Origin: Bacteroidales bacterium WCE2004
Lineage (GTDB): Bacteria > Bacteroidota > Bacteroidia > Bacteroidales > UBA932
Assembly: GCA_900167895.1 (NCBI GenBank)
Contig: FUZR01000005.1
Span: 1 to 64,000, forward strand
Direction of reading: 5' to 3'
Length of the DNA stretch: 64,000 nt
Shown one piece after another: positions 6,730 through 14,670 of the stretch. Positions within the stretch are counted from its first letter, which is position 1; the number at the start of each line of letters is the position of its first letter. The notes under the pieces were generated by a model, which worked only from the letters and a program-made list of their open reading frames with translations, did not search any database and was not told the DNA's origin. The position numbers and the translations under genes are program-made.

Positions 6730-8187
6730 ATGAAAAAAGGTATTTTATTTTTTGCCGTGTTGGCCTTCTTTTTTAGCTCATGCGAGAAGGTGGCGCTGAC
6801 GCAAGCGGAGGAGGTGGATCTGTCCGAAAAGGTTGATCGACTCTCGTTCGATTCTAAAGAAGCTTTCCGGTCAGTGATGTTGGAGATGAGCGACGCTGAG
6901 CGAAATGCCCTGAGCCATCGTCTGAAAACAACGCTCTTTTCCGAGGTTTCTTCGTTGAACATTGAAGACGATCCAGTTTTAAGTTGCGACTTTCGGGATG
7001 TCCTTCAAACGAAAGCGGGGACAAGGTTTAAATCATTATATGAATTAGGAAATTACGAGGACCTCATCCCTGACGAAAAGCTGGCGGCTTTATTAAATGC
7101 TCGCGGAGAGATTGAGGTCGGCGGAATTATCTACAAAATCGCCGAGGAAGGGACATATTATTATGCAAAAAAGAGGGTCGATGCTTTTAACAGAAATTAC
7201 GAGTCCTTTAGGTCCATGAAGGGTTCCCGTATTGACATAATGACGGAAAAACTTGGAGATGGCATTTTCCGATATGATACCTTCCGGACCGATCGCGCCG
7301 AGGATACCCCGGAAGTTCCTCTCAGTCCCCAACCCGAGACGAAGGGCCTCTATTACGGCCAACCGCCGACCCCGGCCATTGTTTCGCAGCTTCAGCTTCT
7401 TGATTATGGCCAATACCCGAGATACTGCAGTGATGCGAAGACTTGGTTGGGTAATATCATCCAGTCAATTTTCGGCAGGAATAAGTCCTTTGATTATTCG
7501 TTCTCGGATGACTGGCGTTTTACTTCAAAATTCTATTACTATGATTACCTCTTTTGGGAATCGATCGGTGCGGTCACAAAATATCAGAAGAAAGGTTTTT
7601 TAGGGATTTGGAGCCAGAAACCCGCGAAGGAAATCTACGTCGGATGGGGAGATATTGTCCTGGAAACGGACATCAAGGGAAATCCTCTGGAATTTCCGAA
7701 AAACGCCCCTGTCTTTTGCGTCCAAGATAAACAGTATAATAAATATACGAAAGCAGATGAAGATGTTGCATATGTGTTAGGCTTGTATTTGTCGCAGGAG
7801 GATATAGACAAAGCGGTGGGTTATGGCGTAAAAGCCCTGCTTTCGACGATCAAATCTAAAGTGGGCCAGGATGTGTCCGGCAATGATAAGGTCTGTGTTG
7901 TCGGACCCCGGAAAATCTATACGATAATTCCTGCTTCAGGGAAGGCGAATACGGACGTGTCAAAGGTGAGCGAGACTTTTTATTTTGACCCGACAATTTA
8001 TGTTTCCAGTGAATACTTCTCTCTCCCTTCCGGCGTGGGCGGATTCTTCGCATGGCTGGCCAAGATAGTAAAGGATTACCTCGATATGCCCAACACGAGA
8101 CTTGTAAGTGGCTCTGTGCAAACGGCAGTCAAAACGCCCGAAGGAAAGATTGGTGCAATGTCAATTATTAAACCCGAAAAGAAGTAA
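6730..8187 (+). CDS. Large lipoprotein of unknown function
   Basis: A 485-aa protein with a lipoprotein signal (GILFFAVLAFFFSSC, Cys near residue 18). An acidic helical region (about residues 20-90) is followed by a mixed region with VGGIIYKIAEEGTYYYAKK and a hydrophilic linker. The second half has many aromatic residues (FYYYDYLFWESIG) and a segment with WGDIVLETDIKGNP. I do not recognise the family. It has its own promoter and upstream palindrome, and the 3' side carries an SDR remnant and terminator. Codons are less GC-rich than in the flanking housekeeping genes, consistent with accessory origin. Surface exposure is inferred from the lipobox only. Confidence 0.7.
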   Translation: MKKGILFFAVLAFFFSSCEKVALTQAEEVDLSEKVDRLSFDSKEAFRSVMLEMSDAERNALSHRLKTTLFSEVSSLNIEDDPVLSCDFRDVLQTKAGTRFKSLYELGNYEDLIPDEKLAALLNARGEIEVGGIIYKIAEEGTYYYAKKRVDAFNRNYESFRSMKGSRIDIMTEKLGDGIFRYDTFRTDRAEDTPEVPLSPQPETKGLYYGQPPTPAIVSQLQLLDYGQYPRYCSDAKTWLGNIIQSIFGRNKSFDYSFSDDWRFTSKFYYYDYLFWESIGAVTKYQKKGFLGIWSQKPAKEIYVGWGDIVLETDIKGNPLEFPKNAPVFCVQDKQYNKYTKADEDVAYVLGLYLSQEDIDKAVGYGVKALLSTIKSKVGQDVSGNDKVCVVGPRKIYTIIPASGKANTDVSKVSETFYFDPTIYVSSEYFSLPSGVGGFFAWLAKIVKDYLDMPNTRLVSGSVQTAVKTPEGKIGAMSIIKPEKK

Positions 8188-8245
8188 GATAATTGTTTCC
8201 GGATACGATAACAGACTCTTTTCCTCATTCTGTCCGTTTCGGCCT

Positions 8246-8391
8246 TGGCCCGCCGTATGAATCTCCTGGAGGAGAACGCGAAGGCCATCAACGCCGAGTT
8301 CGGCGTGGAGGTGCTGCCGTTCGCCTGCGACATCACGAATACGGACAACGTCAAGGCCGACGTGGCCGCGGGAATAGAGAATAAACTTTGA
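8246..8391 (+). pseudogene. Internal fragment of a short-chain dehydrogenase gene
   Basis: 8246-8370 matches 10052-10176 of the intact SDR gene over 125 bp with three mismatches, i.e. codons about 39-80. After GCG at 8370 the match ends and the frame runs GIENKL to a TGA at 8389-8391. The Rossmann start and the catalytic Ser-Tyr-Lys part are absent, so it cannot encode an active enzyme. An ATG at 8257 could still give a 44-residue peptide. Confidence 0.85.
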
Positions 8392-8436
8392 AAGACTTTT
8401 TGGGCGACGTTCCGGGGGGGGCGTCGTCTTTTCTTT
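8359..8436 (+). repeat. 78-bp dispersed repeat, copy 2
   Basis: 77 of 78 positions equal 6294-6371. The first 12 bp belong to the SDR remnant; the remainder holds the stop codon and a terminator-like hairpin with a run of eight G. Confidence 0.8.
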
Positions 8437-8686
8437 TTTACCGCTCGGATAAAGCCCCCGCGTCGTTATATCGACAGAGGTGTCGGAGAATGATATGGCT
8501 GGATTTTTCGCACTCTTAGCCTTATAGCTGAGTATTCCCGTGCTTTCTGAAGACTGTAATCGTCTGGAGGGCATCACGGTCCCTCCAGATAAGGAAATGC
8601 TAACGCGAAGGAATTCGCGTGAAAGCCGTGTAAGATACTGATTGATAGCTCATAAGTGGGAGGCGTGGGAAGATGACGGGCCTATT

Positions 8687-8707
8687 GTTAGAAAGGGTAT
8701 TTCTAAC
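8687..8707. promoter_or_regulatory. 21-bp upstream palindrome, site B
   Basis: Arms GTTAGAAA and TTTCTAAC are perfect inverted copies around GGGTA. The site ends 120 bp before TATATTTG at 8827. Confidence 0.65.
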
Positions 8708-8802
8708 GGAGCGTGCGACAACCCTTCCAAGTGCGTGAAAGACAGAGCGTTGCCGAGGATTTGGAGATGCTTTCCGGTGTTGGGAAAAGAATCGGAAATT
8801 AC

Positions 8803-8834
8803 TTGCTTCTGAGCGGGCCGGGTGCGTATATTTG
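8803..8834 (+). promoter_or_regulatory. Promoter of the 8853-9823 operon
   Basis: TTG (8803-8805), 21-nt spacer, TATATTTG (8827-8834), 18 bp before the start codon. Confidence 0.8.
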
Positions 8835-8852
8835 TCCTAAAAACAATCAATT

Positions 8853-9290
8853 ATGAAAAAAATCCTTTTATCTGTGTTGATCGCCGTTTCGGCTGTCTTT
8901 ATGTCTAACGCTCAGTCGCTGGGGGGAAGCGGGACTCCCGACCAGAAATCTTTCGGTCTGCCCCCGACCGTTCTGCCCCCGACCGGTTTGCCCCCGACCG
9001 TCTCCGGTAGGTTCGGTTTAGAGACCATAGACTACAATGTGTTTGGAAATGTGCTGAAGGTCATATTCAGCCACTCCATCCGCAGCGGTGTCGTCACGCT
9101 GACGAGCCTGGACCTGGGGATTTCGTTCCAGTCGTCCTTCTCGTATTCGCGCCCTGTCAGCTCGGTCCTCGTGCCGGGTCCTACTTATGGCGGCCAGTGG
9201 GAGATCCGCGTCGAATCTCCGGGGTGCAATTTCCTCAGCCTGGTCTTCAACGCCGACTGGCTCCAGACGTTCCATCCCGATCTGCCGTAG
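8853..9290 (+). CDS. Secreted protein with LPPT repeats and a small beta domain
   Basis: A 145-aa protein: signal peptide (KILLSVLIAVSAVFMSNA, cleavage near residue 20), then three tandem LPPTV/LPPTG units (about residues 36-50), then a beta-rich domain (NVFGNVLKVIFSHSIRSGVVTLTSL, shown here in part, and GGQWEIRVESPGC). The domain has the pattern of the 599 protein (two-strand motif, SSVLVP, W-EI), suggesting the same DUF3244-like fold. The proline repeats may act as a spacer. It lies directly behind a strong promoter and 59 bp before a second secreted gene. Function unknown. Confidence 0.75.
   Translation: MKKILLSVLIAVSAVFMSNAQSLGGSGTPDQKSFGLPPTVLPPTGLPPTVSGRFGLETIDYNVFGNVLKVIFSHSIRSGVVTLTSLDLGISFQSSFSYSRPVSSVLVPGPTYGGQWEIRVESPGCNFLSLVFNADWLQTFHPDLP
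8958..9002 (+). repeat. Three tandem 15-bp repeats inside the 8853 gene
   Basis: Units at 8958, 8973 and 8988 share the core TGCCCCCGACCG and encode LPPTV, LPPTG, LPPTV. In-frame slippage could vary the linker length. Confidence 0.85.
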
Positions 9291-9349
9291 GCGTTTCCCT
9301 GGCCGCTTAATTTCTAGAATGACTCACTAACAAACAAATCTCGATCATC

Positions 9350-9823
9350 ATGAAAAAACTTTGCTTGATTCTTTTGGCCCTTTCGGCCGCAATCCTTTCC
9401 TCTGCCGCTACATTGTCACGTGCGGAAAGCAGCATGGGCGCTTTCGGAGACCTCGTTCCGTTTACATCTGTCACCGTGAATGCCGGCCAGGCTCCCGTGT
9501 TCGTGCAGACGTCTTTCGGCACGATCGTTTTCTATGTTTATGAGACTCCGACGCCCATGCTTGGAATCATCTCGGCGCCGGGGGCTATTTCTGAGGCTTC
9601 CGCAGATTGCTTCGGCTGGCCTGAATCGTTCCAAAGCTGTGCCCCCGGGACCTATAACACGTCATTGATCATTTATGGTAACGGGAAATGCTATGTCCGC
9701 ATCGTAACCGATATGGGCACGTTCAGCAGCGTTATTATGATTAAAGGCTTGCCCGAGTATGCGCCGGGCGATCCGCGCCTGCCGTTATTTGGCGGTGGCC
9801 TTGCAAGGATTATCCTAGACTAG
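9350..9823 (+). CDS. Secreted protein, beta-rich, unknown function
   Basis: A 157-aa protein with signal peptide (LCLILLALSAAILSSAATLSRA). The mature part alternates short strands (FTSVTVNAGQAPVFVQTSF, then GTIVFYVYETPTP, then KCYVRIVTDMGTFSSVIMIKG) and has three cysteines: C-x10-C in DCFGWPESFQSC, then GKCYV. It probably belongs to the same operon as the 8853 gene and shares its small-sandwich character with the 599 protein. A terminator follows at 9843. No enzymatic motif is visible, so no function is assigned. Confidence 0.7.
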   Translation: MKKLCLILLALSAAILSSAATLSRAESSMGAFGDLVPFTSVTVNAGQAPVFVQTSFGTIVFYVYETPTPMLGIISAPGAISEASADCFGWPESFQSCAPGTYNTSLIIYGNGKCYVRIVTDMGTFSSVIMIKGLPEYAPGDPRLPLFGGGLARIILD

Positions 9824-9842
9824 AGATACTTCATCTTTCATT

Positions 9843-9880
9843 CGGACCGACGCGCGACTGTGTGCCGGTCCGTTTTCTGT
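9843..9880 (+). terminator. Terminator after the 9350 gene
   Basis: CGGACCG (9843-9849) pairs with CGGTCCG (9866-9872) and is followed by TTTTCTGTT. Confidence 0.75.
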
Positions 9881-9909
9881 TGGTTTCTTCGGGGGAAATG
9901 GCTAAATTG
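9880..9909 (+). promoter_or_regulatory. Probable promoter of the SDR gene
   Basis: TTG (9880-9882), 20-nt spacer, TAAATTG (9903-9909), a -7 box one T short of consensus. Confidence 0.45.
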
Positions 9910-9936
9910 CAGGACATTTTAGTCAGTGACTGAGAA

Positions 9937-10707
9937 ATGAAGAATTACTTTGATCTGTCCGGACGCGTCGCCGTGGTGACGGGAGCGTCCACCGGCCTGG
10001 GCCTGCAGATGGCCAAGGCGTTTGCGAGCCAGGGCGCCAACCTGGTGCTGCTGGCCCGCCGTATGAATCTCCTGGAGGAGAATGCGAAGGCCATCAACGC
10101 CGAGTTCGGCGTGGAGGTGCTGCCGTTCGCTTGCGACATCACGAATACGGACAACGTCAAGGCCGCCGTGGCCGCGACGATGGAGCGCTTCGGGCGCGTG
10201 GACATCCTGATGAACAACGCCGGCACGGGTGCCGTGGCGCCGGCCGAGGAGATCACCGACGAGCAGTTCAAGAAGGAGCTGGACATCGACCTGTTCGGCA
10301 CGTTCAACTGCTCCCGCGAGTTCGGCAAGGAGATGATCAAGGCCGGCTACGGCCGCATCATCAACATCGCGTCGATGTACGGCCTGGTGGGCAACCTCAT
10401 CGTGGGCTCCGCCCCGTACCATGCCGCCAAGGGCGGTGTCGTCAACCTGACCCGCGCCCTCGCGGCCGAGTGGGGCAAGCACGGCATCACGGTCAACAGC
10501 ATCTGCCCGGGCTACTTCTACACCGACCTGACGACCGCCACCCTGGACTCCGATTATTTCCAGGCGATCGCCAAGAACAACATCCCGCTGGGCCGCTACG
10601 GCAAGCAGGGCGAGCTGGACACCTGCGCGCTCTTCCTCGCCTCCCCGGCTTCGACCTATGTCAACGGCCAGAATATTGCCGTGGACGGCGGCTACACCTG
10701 CATCTAG
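9937..10707 (+). CDS. Short-chain dehydrogenase/reductase (gluconate 5-dehydrogenase or ketoacyl reductase-like)
   Basis: A 256-aa classical SDR that uses NAD(P) to oxidise or reduce an alcohol/ketone. Visible are the TGASTGLG cofactor loop (residues 15-22), NNAG near 90, catalytic Ser146, and YHAAK with Tyr161 and Lys165, plus the terminal VDGGYT. An Arg pair after the second beta-strand (ARRM) suggests NADP use. Length and motifs fit gluconate 5-dehydrogenase or FabG-like enzymes; the substrate cannot be chosen. An internal 125-bp segment is duplicated at 8246-8370 with 3 mismatches. Terminator at 10728. Confidence 0.85.
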   Translation: MKNYFDLSGRVAVVTGASTGLGLQMAKAFASQGANLVLLARRMNLLEENAKAINAEFGVEVLPFACDITNTDNVKAAVAATMERFGRVDILMNNAGTGAVAPAEEITDEQFKKELDIDLFGTFNCSREFGKEMIKAGYGRIINIASMYGLVGNLIVGSAPYHAAKGGVVNLTRALAAEWGKHGITVNSICPGYFYTDLTTATLDSDYFQAIAKNNIPLGRYGKQGELDTCALFLASPASTYVNGQNIAVDGGYTCI

Positions 10708-10727
10708 CGAGCGTAAATGAATCCCGT

Positions 10728-10765
10728 AACGACCGCATTGCGAAAGCGATGCGGTCGTTTTTTAT
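10728..10765 (+). terminator. Terminator after the SDR gene
   Basis: Stem AACGACCGCATTGC / GCGATGCGGTCGTT closed by GAAA (one G-T pair), followed by TTTTTATT. Confidence 0.9.
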
Positions 10766-10898
10766 TAAAGACTGTAAGTAGGGGTGCGCGAAATGTTACA
10801 ATTGTTAATAAATCGAATCGAGTAATGCGCGCTTCGTTATTTTTGCGGTTAAATATCAATTAGTTACGAAAAAGTGTTTTATTAATCAATTTTTTGAC

Positions 10899-10906
10899 TA
10901 TCTTTG
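10899..10906 (+). promoter_or_regulatory. Candidate -7 box for the acn-gltA operon
   Basis: TATCTTTG lies 95 bp before the aconitase start. No clear TTG is found at the expected distance; a second TAnnTTTG (TATTTTTG) is at 10838-10845. Confidence 0.4.
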
Positions 10907-11000
10907 TGGTGCGGTGATTCCCGGCCCGCCGCCCGGGTGACGGGAGCGCCGCGACAAAGGTTAAGTTAGTTGTGTATATTGGTTAGTAGTAGATTCGCGT

Positions 11001-13196
11001 ATGTTTGATTTGGAGACCGTGAAAGCCTTTTACCAGGGCTACGGAGAGAAAGTGGCCGCAATCCGGCGGGAGCTGGGGCGGCCGCTTACCTTGTCTGAGA
11101 AGATCCTGTACGCACACGTGTACGACTCCGCCAACTTCCGTCCGCTCAAGCGGTTGGAGGATTTTGGCGAGTTCCGTCCCGACCGCGTGGCGATGCAGGA
11201 CGCGACGGCCCAGATGGCCCTGCTGCAGTTCATGAGCACGGGCCGCGACGCCGTGAGCGTGCCGACGACCGTCCATTGTGACCATCTCATCTGCGCCAGA
11301 CAGGGCGCCGAAGCGGATCTGGCGGACGCGCGCAAGACCAACAAGGAGGTCTACGACTTCCTCGCTTCCGCGGCAGCCCGCTATGGCATCGGGTTCTGGA
11401 AACCGGGTGCCGGTATCATCCATCAGATCGTCCTGGAGAACTACGCGTTCCCGGGCGGCATGATGGTCGGGACGGACTCCCATACGCCCAATGCCGGCGG
11501 TATGGGCATGTTGGCGATCGGCGTGGGCGGCGCCGATGCGGTGGACGTGATGACGGGAATGCCCTGGGAGCTCCGGATGCCGCGCCTGATCGGCGTGCGC
11601 CTGACCGGCTCGCTCAAGGGCTGGGCTTCGCCCAAGGACGTCATCCTCAAGCTCGCCGGGATGCTGACCGTCAAGGGCGGCACCAACGCCATCATCGAAT
11701 ATTTCGGCCCCGGCACGGAGAATCTCTCCTGCACCGGCAAAGCCACCATCTGCAACATGGGCGCCGAAGTGGGCGCCACCAGTTCCATTTTCCCGTTCGG
11801 CGTGCACATCGCCGAGTACCTGATGGCCACCGGCCGCCGTGAAGTGGCCACGATGGCTTCCGCGCTCTGCGCCGAGCTGCGCGCGGACGACGCCGTGGTG
11901 GCCCATCCCGAGAAGTATTATGACGAGGTCCTGCAGATCGACCTGTCGGAGCTCGAACCGTATATCAACGGTCCCTACACGCCGGACGCGGCCTGCGCGC
12001 TCAGCGAGATGAAGGACCGCCAGGCGCGGGAGCATTTCCCCCACAAGGTGGAAGTGAGCCTGATCGGCTCCTGCACCAACTCCTCCTACCAGGACCTCTC
12101 CCGGGCGGCCGCCGTGGCGCGCGCCGCGCTGGATGCGGGCCTGAAGCCGAAGGCGAAGCTGCTCGTCATCCCGGGCAGCGCGCAGATCCGGGCCACGGCC
12201 GAGCGTGATGGCATCCTGGATACGCTCCGCGAAGCGGGCGCGTCCGTGATGGCGAACGCCTGCGGCCCCTGCATCGGCCAGTGGGAGCGCCAGACCGACG
12301 ACAACGAGCGTCCGAACACCATCATCACGAGCTTCAACCGCAATTTCGCGAAGCGCGCCGACGGCAATCCGCAGACGCACGCGTTCATCACTTCTCCGTC
12401 GATGGCGGTGGCGCTGGCGTTCGCCGGCGAACTGGACTTCGACCCGCGCATCGAGCCCGTGGGCGGCGTCTGGCTCCGCGCCCCGCTGGGCGATGACCTC
12501 CCGCCGCGCGGCTTCCTGCCCGACGAGTCGGGCTACGTGGCGCCGCAGCCGGGCAGCCCCGATCCGGTGATCGCGCCGGACAGCAAGCGCCTGCAGCGCC
12601 TGGAGCCGTTCGCCCCGTGGGACGGCAACGATTTCGCCGGCCTGCCGCTGCTGATCAAAGTCAAAGGAAAGTGCACCACGGACCACATCTCGATGGCCGG
12701 TCCCTGGCTCAAATACCGCGGCCATCTGGAGAACATCTCCGACAACCTGCTGCTGGGCGCCGTCGACGCCTTCACCGGCAAATCCGGCCCCGTGGCGCCG
12801 CGCGCCAAGGCGTTCCGCGACGCCGGTACGGGCAGCGTGGTCGTGGCCGAAGACAACTACGGTGAGGGTTCGAGCCGCGAACACGCGGCGATGGAGCCCC
12901 GCTACCTGGGCGTCCGCGCCGTGCTCGCCAAGAGCTTCGCGCGCATCCACGAGACCAACCTCAAGAAGCAGGGCGTGCTCGCCCTGACCTTCTCCCACGC
13001 CTCGGACTACAACAAGGTCCGCTCCGGCGACAAGCTGGACATCCTGTGCGCCGCGATCACGCCGGGCCGTTCGATCCCGGTGATCCTGCACCACGAAGAC
13101 GGCACGGAAGACCGCATCTCGGTCCGCCACAGTTACACCGCGCAGCAGATCGCCTGGTTCCGGGCGGGCTCTGCCCTCAACACCTTGTCGAAATGA
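11001..13196 (+). CDS. acnA: Aconitate hydratase
   Basis: A 731-aa iron-sulfur enzyme that interconverts citrate and isocitrate via cis-aconitate in the cytoplasm. The [4Fe-4S] cysteines are visible as GSCTNSS (Cys near residue 357) and NACGPC (near 419-422). Substrate-binding GTDSHTPN and the C-terminal swivel-domain signature [14 protein letters not shown] are present. The length fits the mitochondrial-like aconitases described for Bacteroides. Its stop codon overlaps the citrate synthase start (ATGA), which shows translational coupling. No isocitrate dehydrogenase gene lies between or beside them. Confidence 0.97.
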   Translation: MFDLETVKAFYQGYGEKVAAIRRELGRPLTLSEKILYAHVYDSANFRPLKRLEDFGEFRPDRVAMQDATAQMALLQFMSTGRDAVSVPTTVHCDHLICARQGAEADLADARKTNKEVYDFLASAAARYGIGFWKPGAGIIHQIVLENYAFPGGMMVGTDSHTPNAGGMGMLAIGVGGADAVDVMTGMPWELRMPRLIGVRLTGSLKGWASPKDVILKLAGMLTVKGGTNAIIEYFGPGTENLSCTGKATICNMGAEVGATSSIFPFGVHIAEYLMATGRREVATMASALCAELRADDAVVAHPEKYYDEVLQIDLSELEPYINGPYTPDAACALSEMKDRQAREHFPHKVEVSLIGSCTNSSYQDLSRAAAVARAALDAGLKPKAKLLVIPGSAQIRATAERDGILDTLREAGASVMANACGPCIGQWERQTDDNERPNTIITSFNRNFAKRADGNPQTHAFITSPSMAVALAFAGELDFDPRIEPVGGVWLRAPLGDDLPPRGFLPDESGYVAPQPGSPDPVIAPDSKRLQRLEPFAPWDGNDFAGLPLLIKVKGKCTTDHISMAGPWLKYRGHLENISDNLLLGAVDAFTGKSGPVAPRAKAFRDAGTGSVVVAEDNYGEGSSREHAAMEPRYLGVRAVLAKSFARIHETNLKKQGVLALTFSHASDYNKVRSGDKLDILCAAITPGRSIPVILHHEDGTEDRISVRHSYTAQQIAWFRAGSALNTLSK

Positions 13197-14551
13197 CCAC
13201 GAAGACCCAGAAGGAATACCTGATCTACAAGCTCTCCGACGAGATGAAGGCGAGCACCCGGATCGATGCCGCCCTCTTCAAGAAGCTGGACGTCAAGCGC
13301 GGCCTGCGCAACGAAGACGGCACCGGCGTGCTGGTCGGCCTGACCAACATCGGCAACGTCGTGGGCTATGAGCGCGAGAAGGACGGCACCATCGTGCCGA
13401 CTGAGGGACGCCTCTATTTCCGGGGCTACGAAGTCAAGGACCTCGTGCACGCCCTGATGGCCGAGAAGCGTTTCGGCTACGAGGAGATCTGCTTCCTGCT
13501 GCTCTCCGGCCGCCTTCCGGACGCCGAGGAGCTCCAGGCCTTCAAGGACCTGATCTTCGACAACATGCCGCTCGAGCAGAAGACCATCCTGCATATCATC
13601 GAGCTGGAAGGCGACGACATCATGAACATCCTCGCGCGCAGCGTGCTGGAGTTCTATACCTTCGACGAGAATCCCGACGGCGTCTCGCGCGAGAACCTGA
13701 TGCGCCAGAGCATCGAGCTCATCTCCAAGTTCCCGACGACCATCGCCTACGCGTTCAACATGTACCGCCACCACCACCGTGGCCGTTCGCTGCATATCCG
13801 CGACGCCCAGCCGGGTCTGTCGCTGGCGGAGAACTTCCTCTACATGCTCAAGGGCTCCGACTACACGGAGCTGGACGCCCGCACGCTGGACGTGCTGCTG
13901 ATCCTGCATTCCGAGCACGGCGGCGGTAACAACTCCACCTTCACCGTGCGCGTGACTTCGTCGTCCGGCACGGACACGTTCTCGTCCATCGCCGCGGGCA
14001 TCGGGTCCCTCAAGGGCCCCAAGCACGGCGGCGCCAACCTCAAGGTCTGCGACATGATCGCCTTCATGAAGAAGGAGATCAAGGACTGGACGAGCGAGAG
14101 CGAAATCGCCTCCTGCGTACGCAAACTGCTGGCAGGCAGCGCCTTCGACCACTCCGGCCTCGTCTACGGCATCGGCCATGCGGTCTACACCAAGTCCGAC
14201 CCGCGCGCCGTCCTGCTCAAGGAGATGGCCCGCGAGCTGGCCGCCGAGAAGGGCCGCCAGGACGAGCTGGCATTCATGGAGCTGATCGAGAAGGTGGCCA
14301 TCGAGACCATCTACGCCGTCAAGGGCAAGAACAAGACGCTCTGCGCCAACGTGGACTTCTACTCCGGTTTCGTCTACGACATGATCGGCATTCCCCGTGA
14401 GATTTACACGCCGCTGTTCGCGATGGCGCGTATCGTGGGCTGGTGCGCGCACCGCAACGAAGAACTCAACTTCGAAGGCCGCCGCATCATCCGTCCCGCC
14501 TACCGCTGCGTCACCGACGAGAAGGAATATATCGAAATGGCCGACCGCTAG
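13193..14551 (+). CDS. gltA: Citrate synthase
   Basis: A 452-aa enzyme condensing acetyl-CoA and oxaloacetate to citrate. The ATG at 13193 overlaps the aconitase stop and gives [10 protein letters not shown]; upstream starts would sit inside aconitase. Catalytic motifs are [25 protein letters not shown] and [15 protein letters not shown], with the essential His residues, and the aspartate region [16 protein letters not shown] near the end. It is second in a two-gene operon and is followed by a terminator at 14594. Confidence 0.96.
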   Translation: MTTKTQKEYLIYKLSDEMKASTRIDAALFKKLDVKRGLRNEDGTGVLVGLTNIGNVVGYEREKDGTIVPTEGRLYFRGYEVKDLVHALMAEKRFGYEEICFLLLSGRLPDAEELQAFKDLIFDNMPLEQKTILHIIELEGDDIMNILARSVLEFYTFDENPDGVSRENLMRQSIELISKFPTTIAYAFNMYRHHHRGRSLHIRDAQPGLSLAENFLYMLKGSDYTELDARTLDVLLILHSEHGGGNNSTFTVRVTSSSGTDTFSSIAAGIGSLKGPKHGGANLKVCDMIAFMKKEIKDWTSESEIASCVRKLLAGSAFDHSGLVYGIGHAVYTKSDPRAVLLKEMARELAAEKGRQDELAFMELIEKVAIETIYAVKGKNKTLCANVDFYSGFVYDMIGIPREIYTPLFAMARIVGWCAHRNEELNFEGRRIIRPAYRCVTDEKEYIEMADR

Positions 14552-14593
14552 GGTCTGCCATTCTATTCCGCCATTTTATTCCGTTAATATGTC

Positions 14594-14623
14594 ATGCCCG
14601 GTCGTAAGGCCGGGCATCTTTTT
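14594..14623 (+). terminator. Terminator after gltA
   Basis: ATGCCCGG pairs with CCGGGCAT around TCGTAAGG, followed by CTTTTTG. Confidence 0.85.
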
Positions 14624-14670
14624 GATTATAAGGGATTTTTTCCTATTTTTATCCCAAAGTCGCTTCTGCG

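Larger units (their letters stand above)
8188..8852. other. 665-bp intergenic stretch with SDR remnant, repeat, palindrome and promoter
   Basis: Contains the SDR pseudogene (8246-8391), repeat copy 2 (8359-8436), palindrome B (8687-8707) and the promoter of the 8853 gene (8803-8834). No intact gene was found between 8437 and 8852. Confidence 0.6.

Noticed and set aside
10983..13130. 715-codon minus-strand frame opposite aconitase
   Set aside because: Antisense shadow; the plus-strand product has all aconitase motifs.
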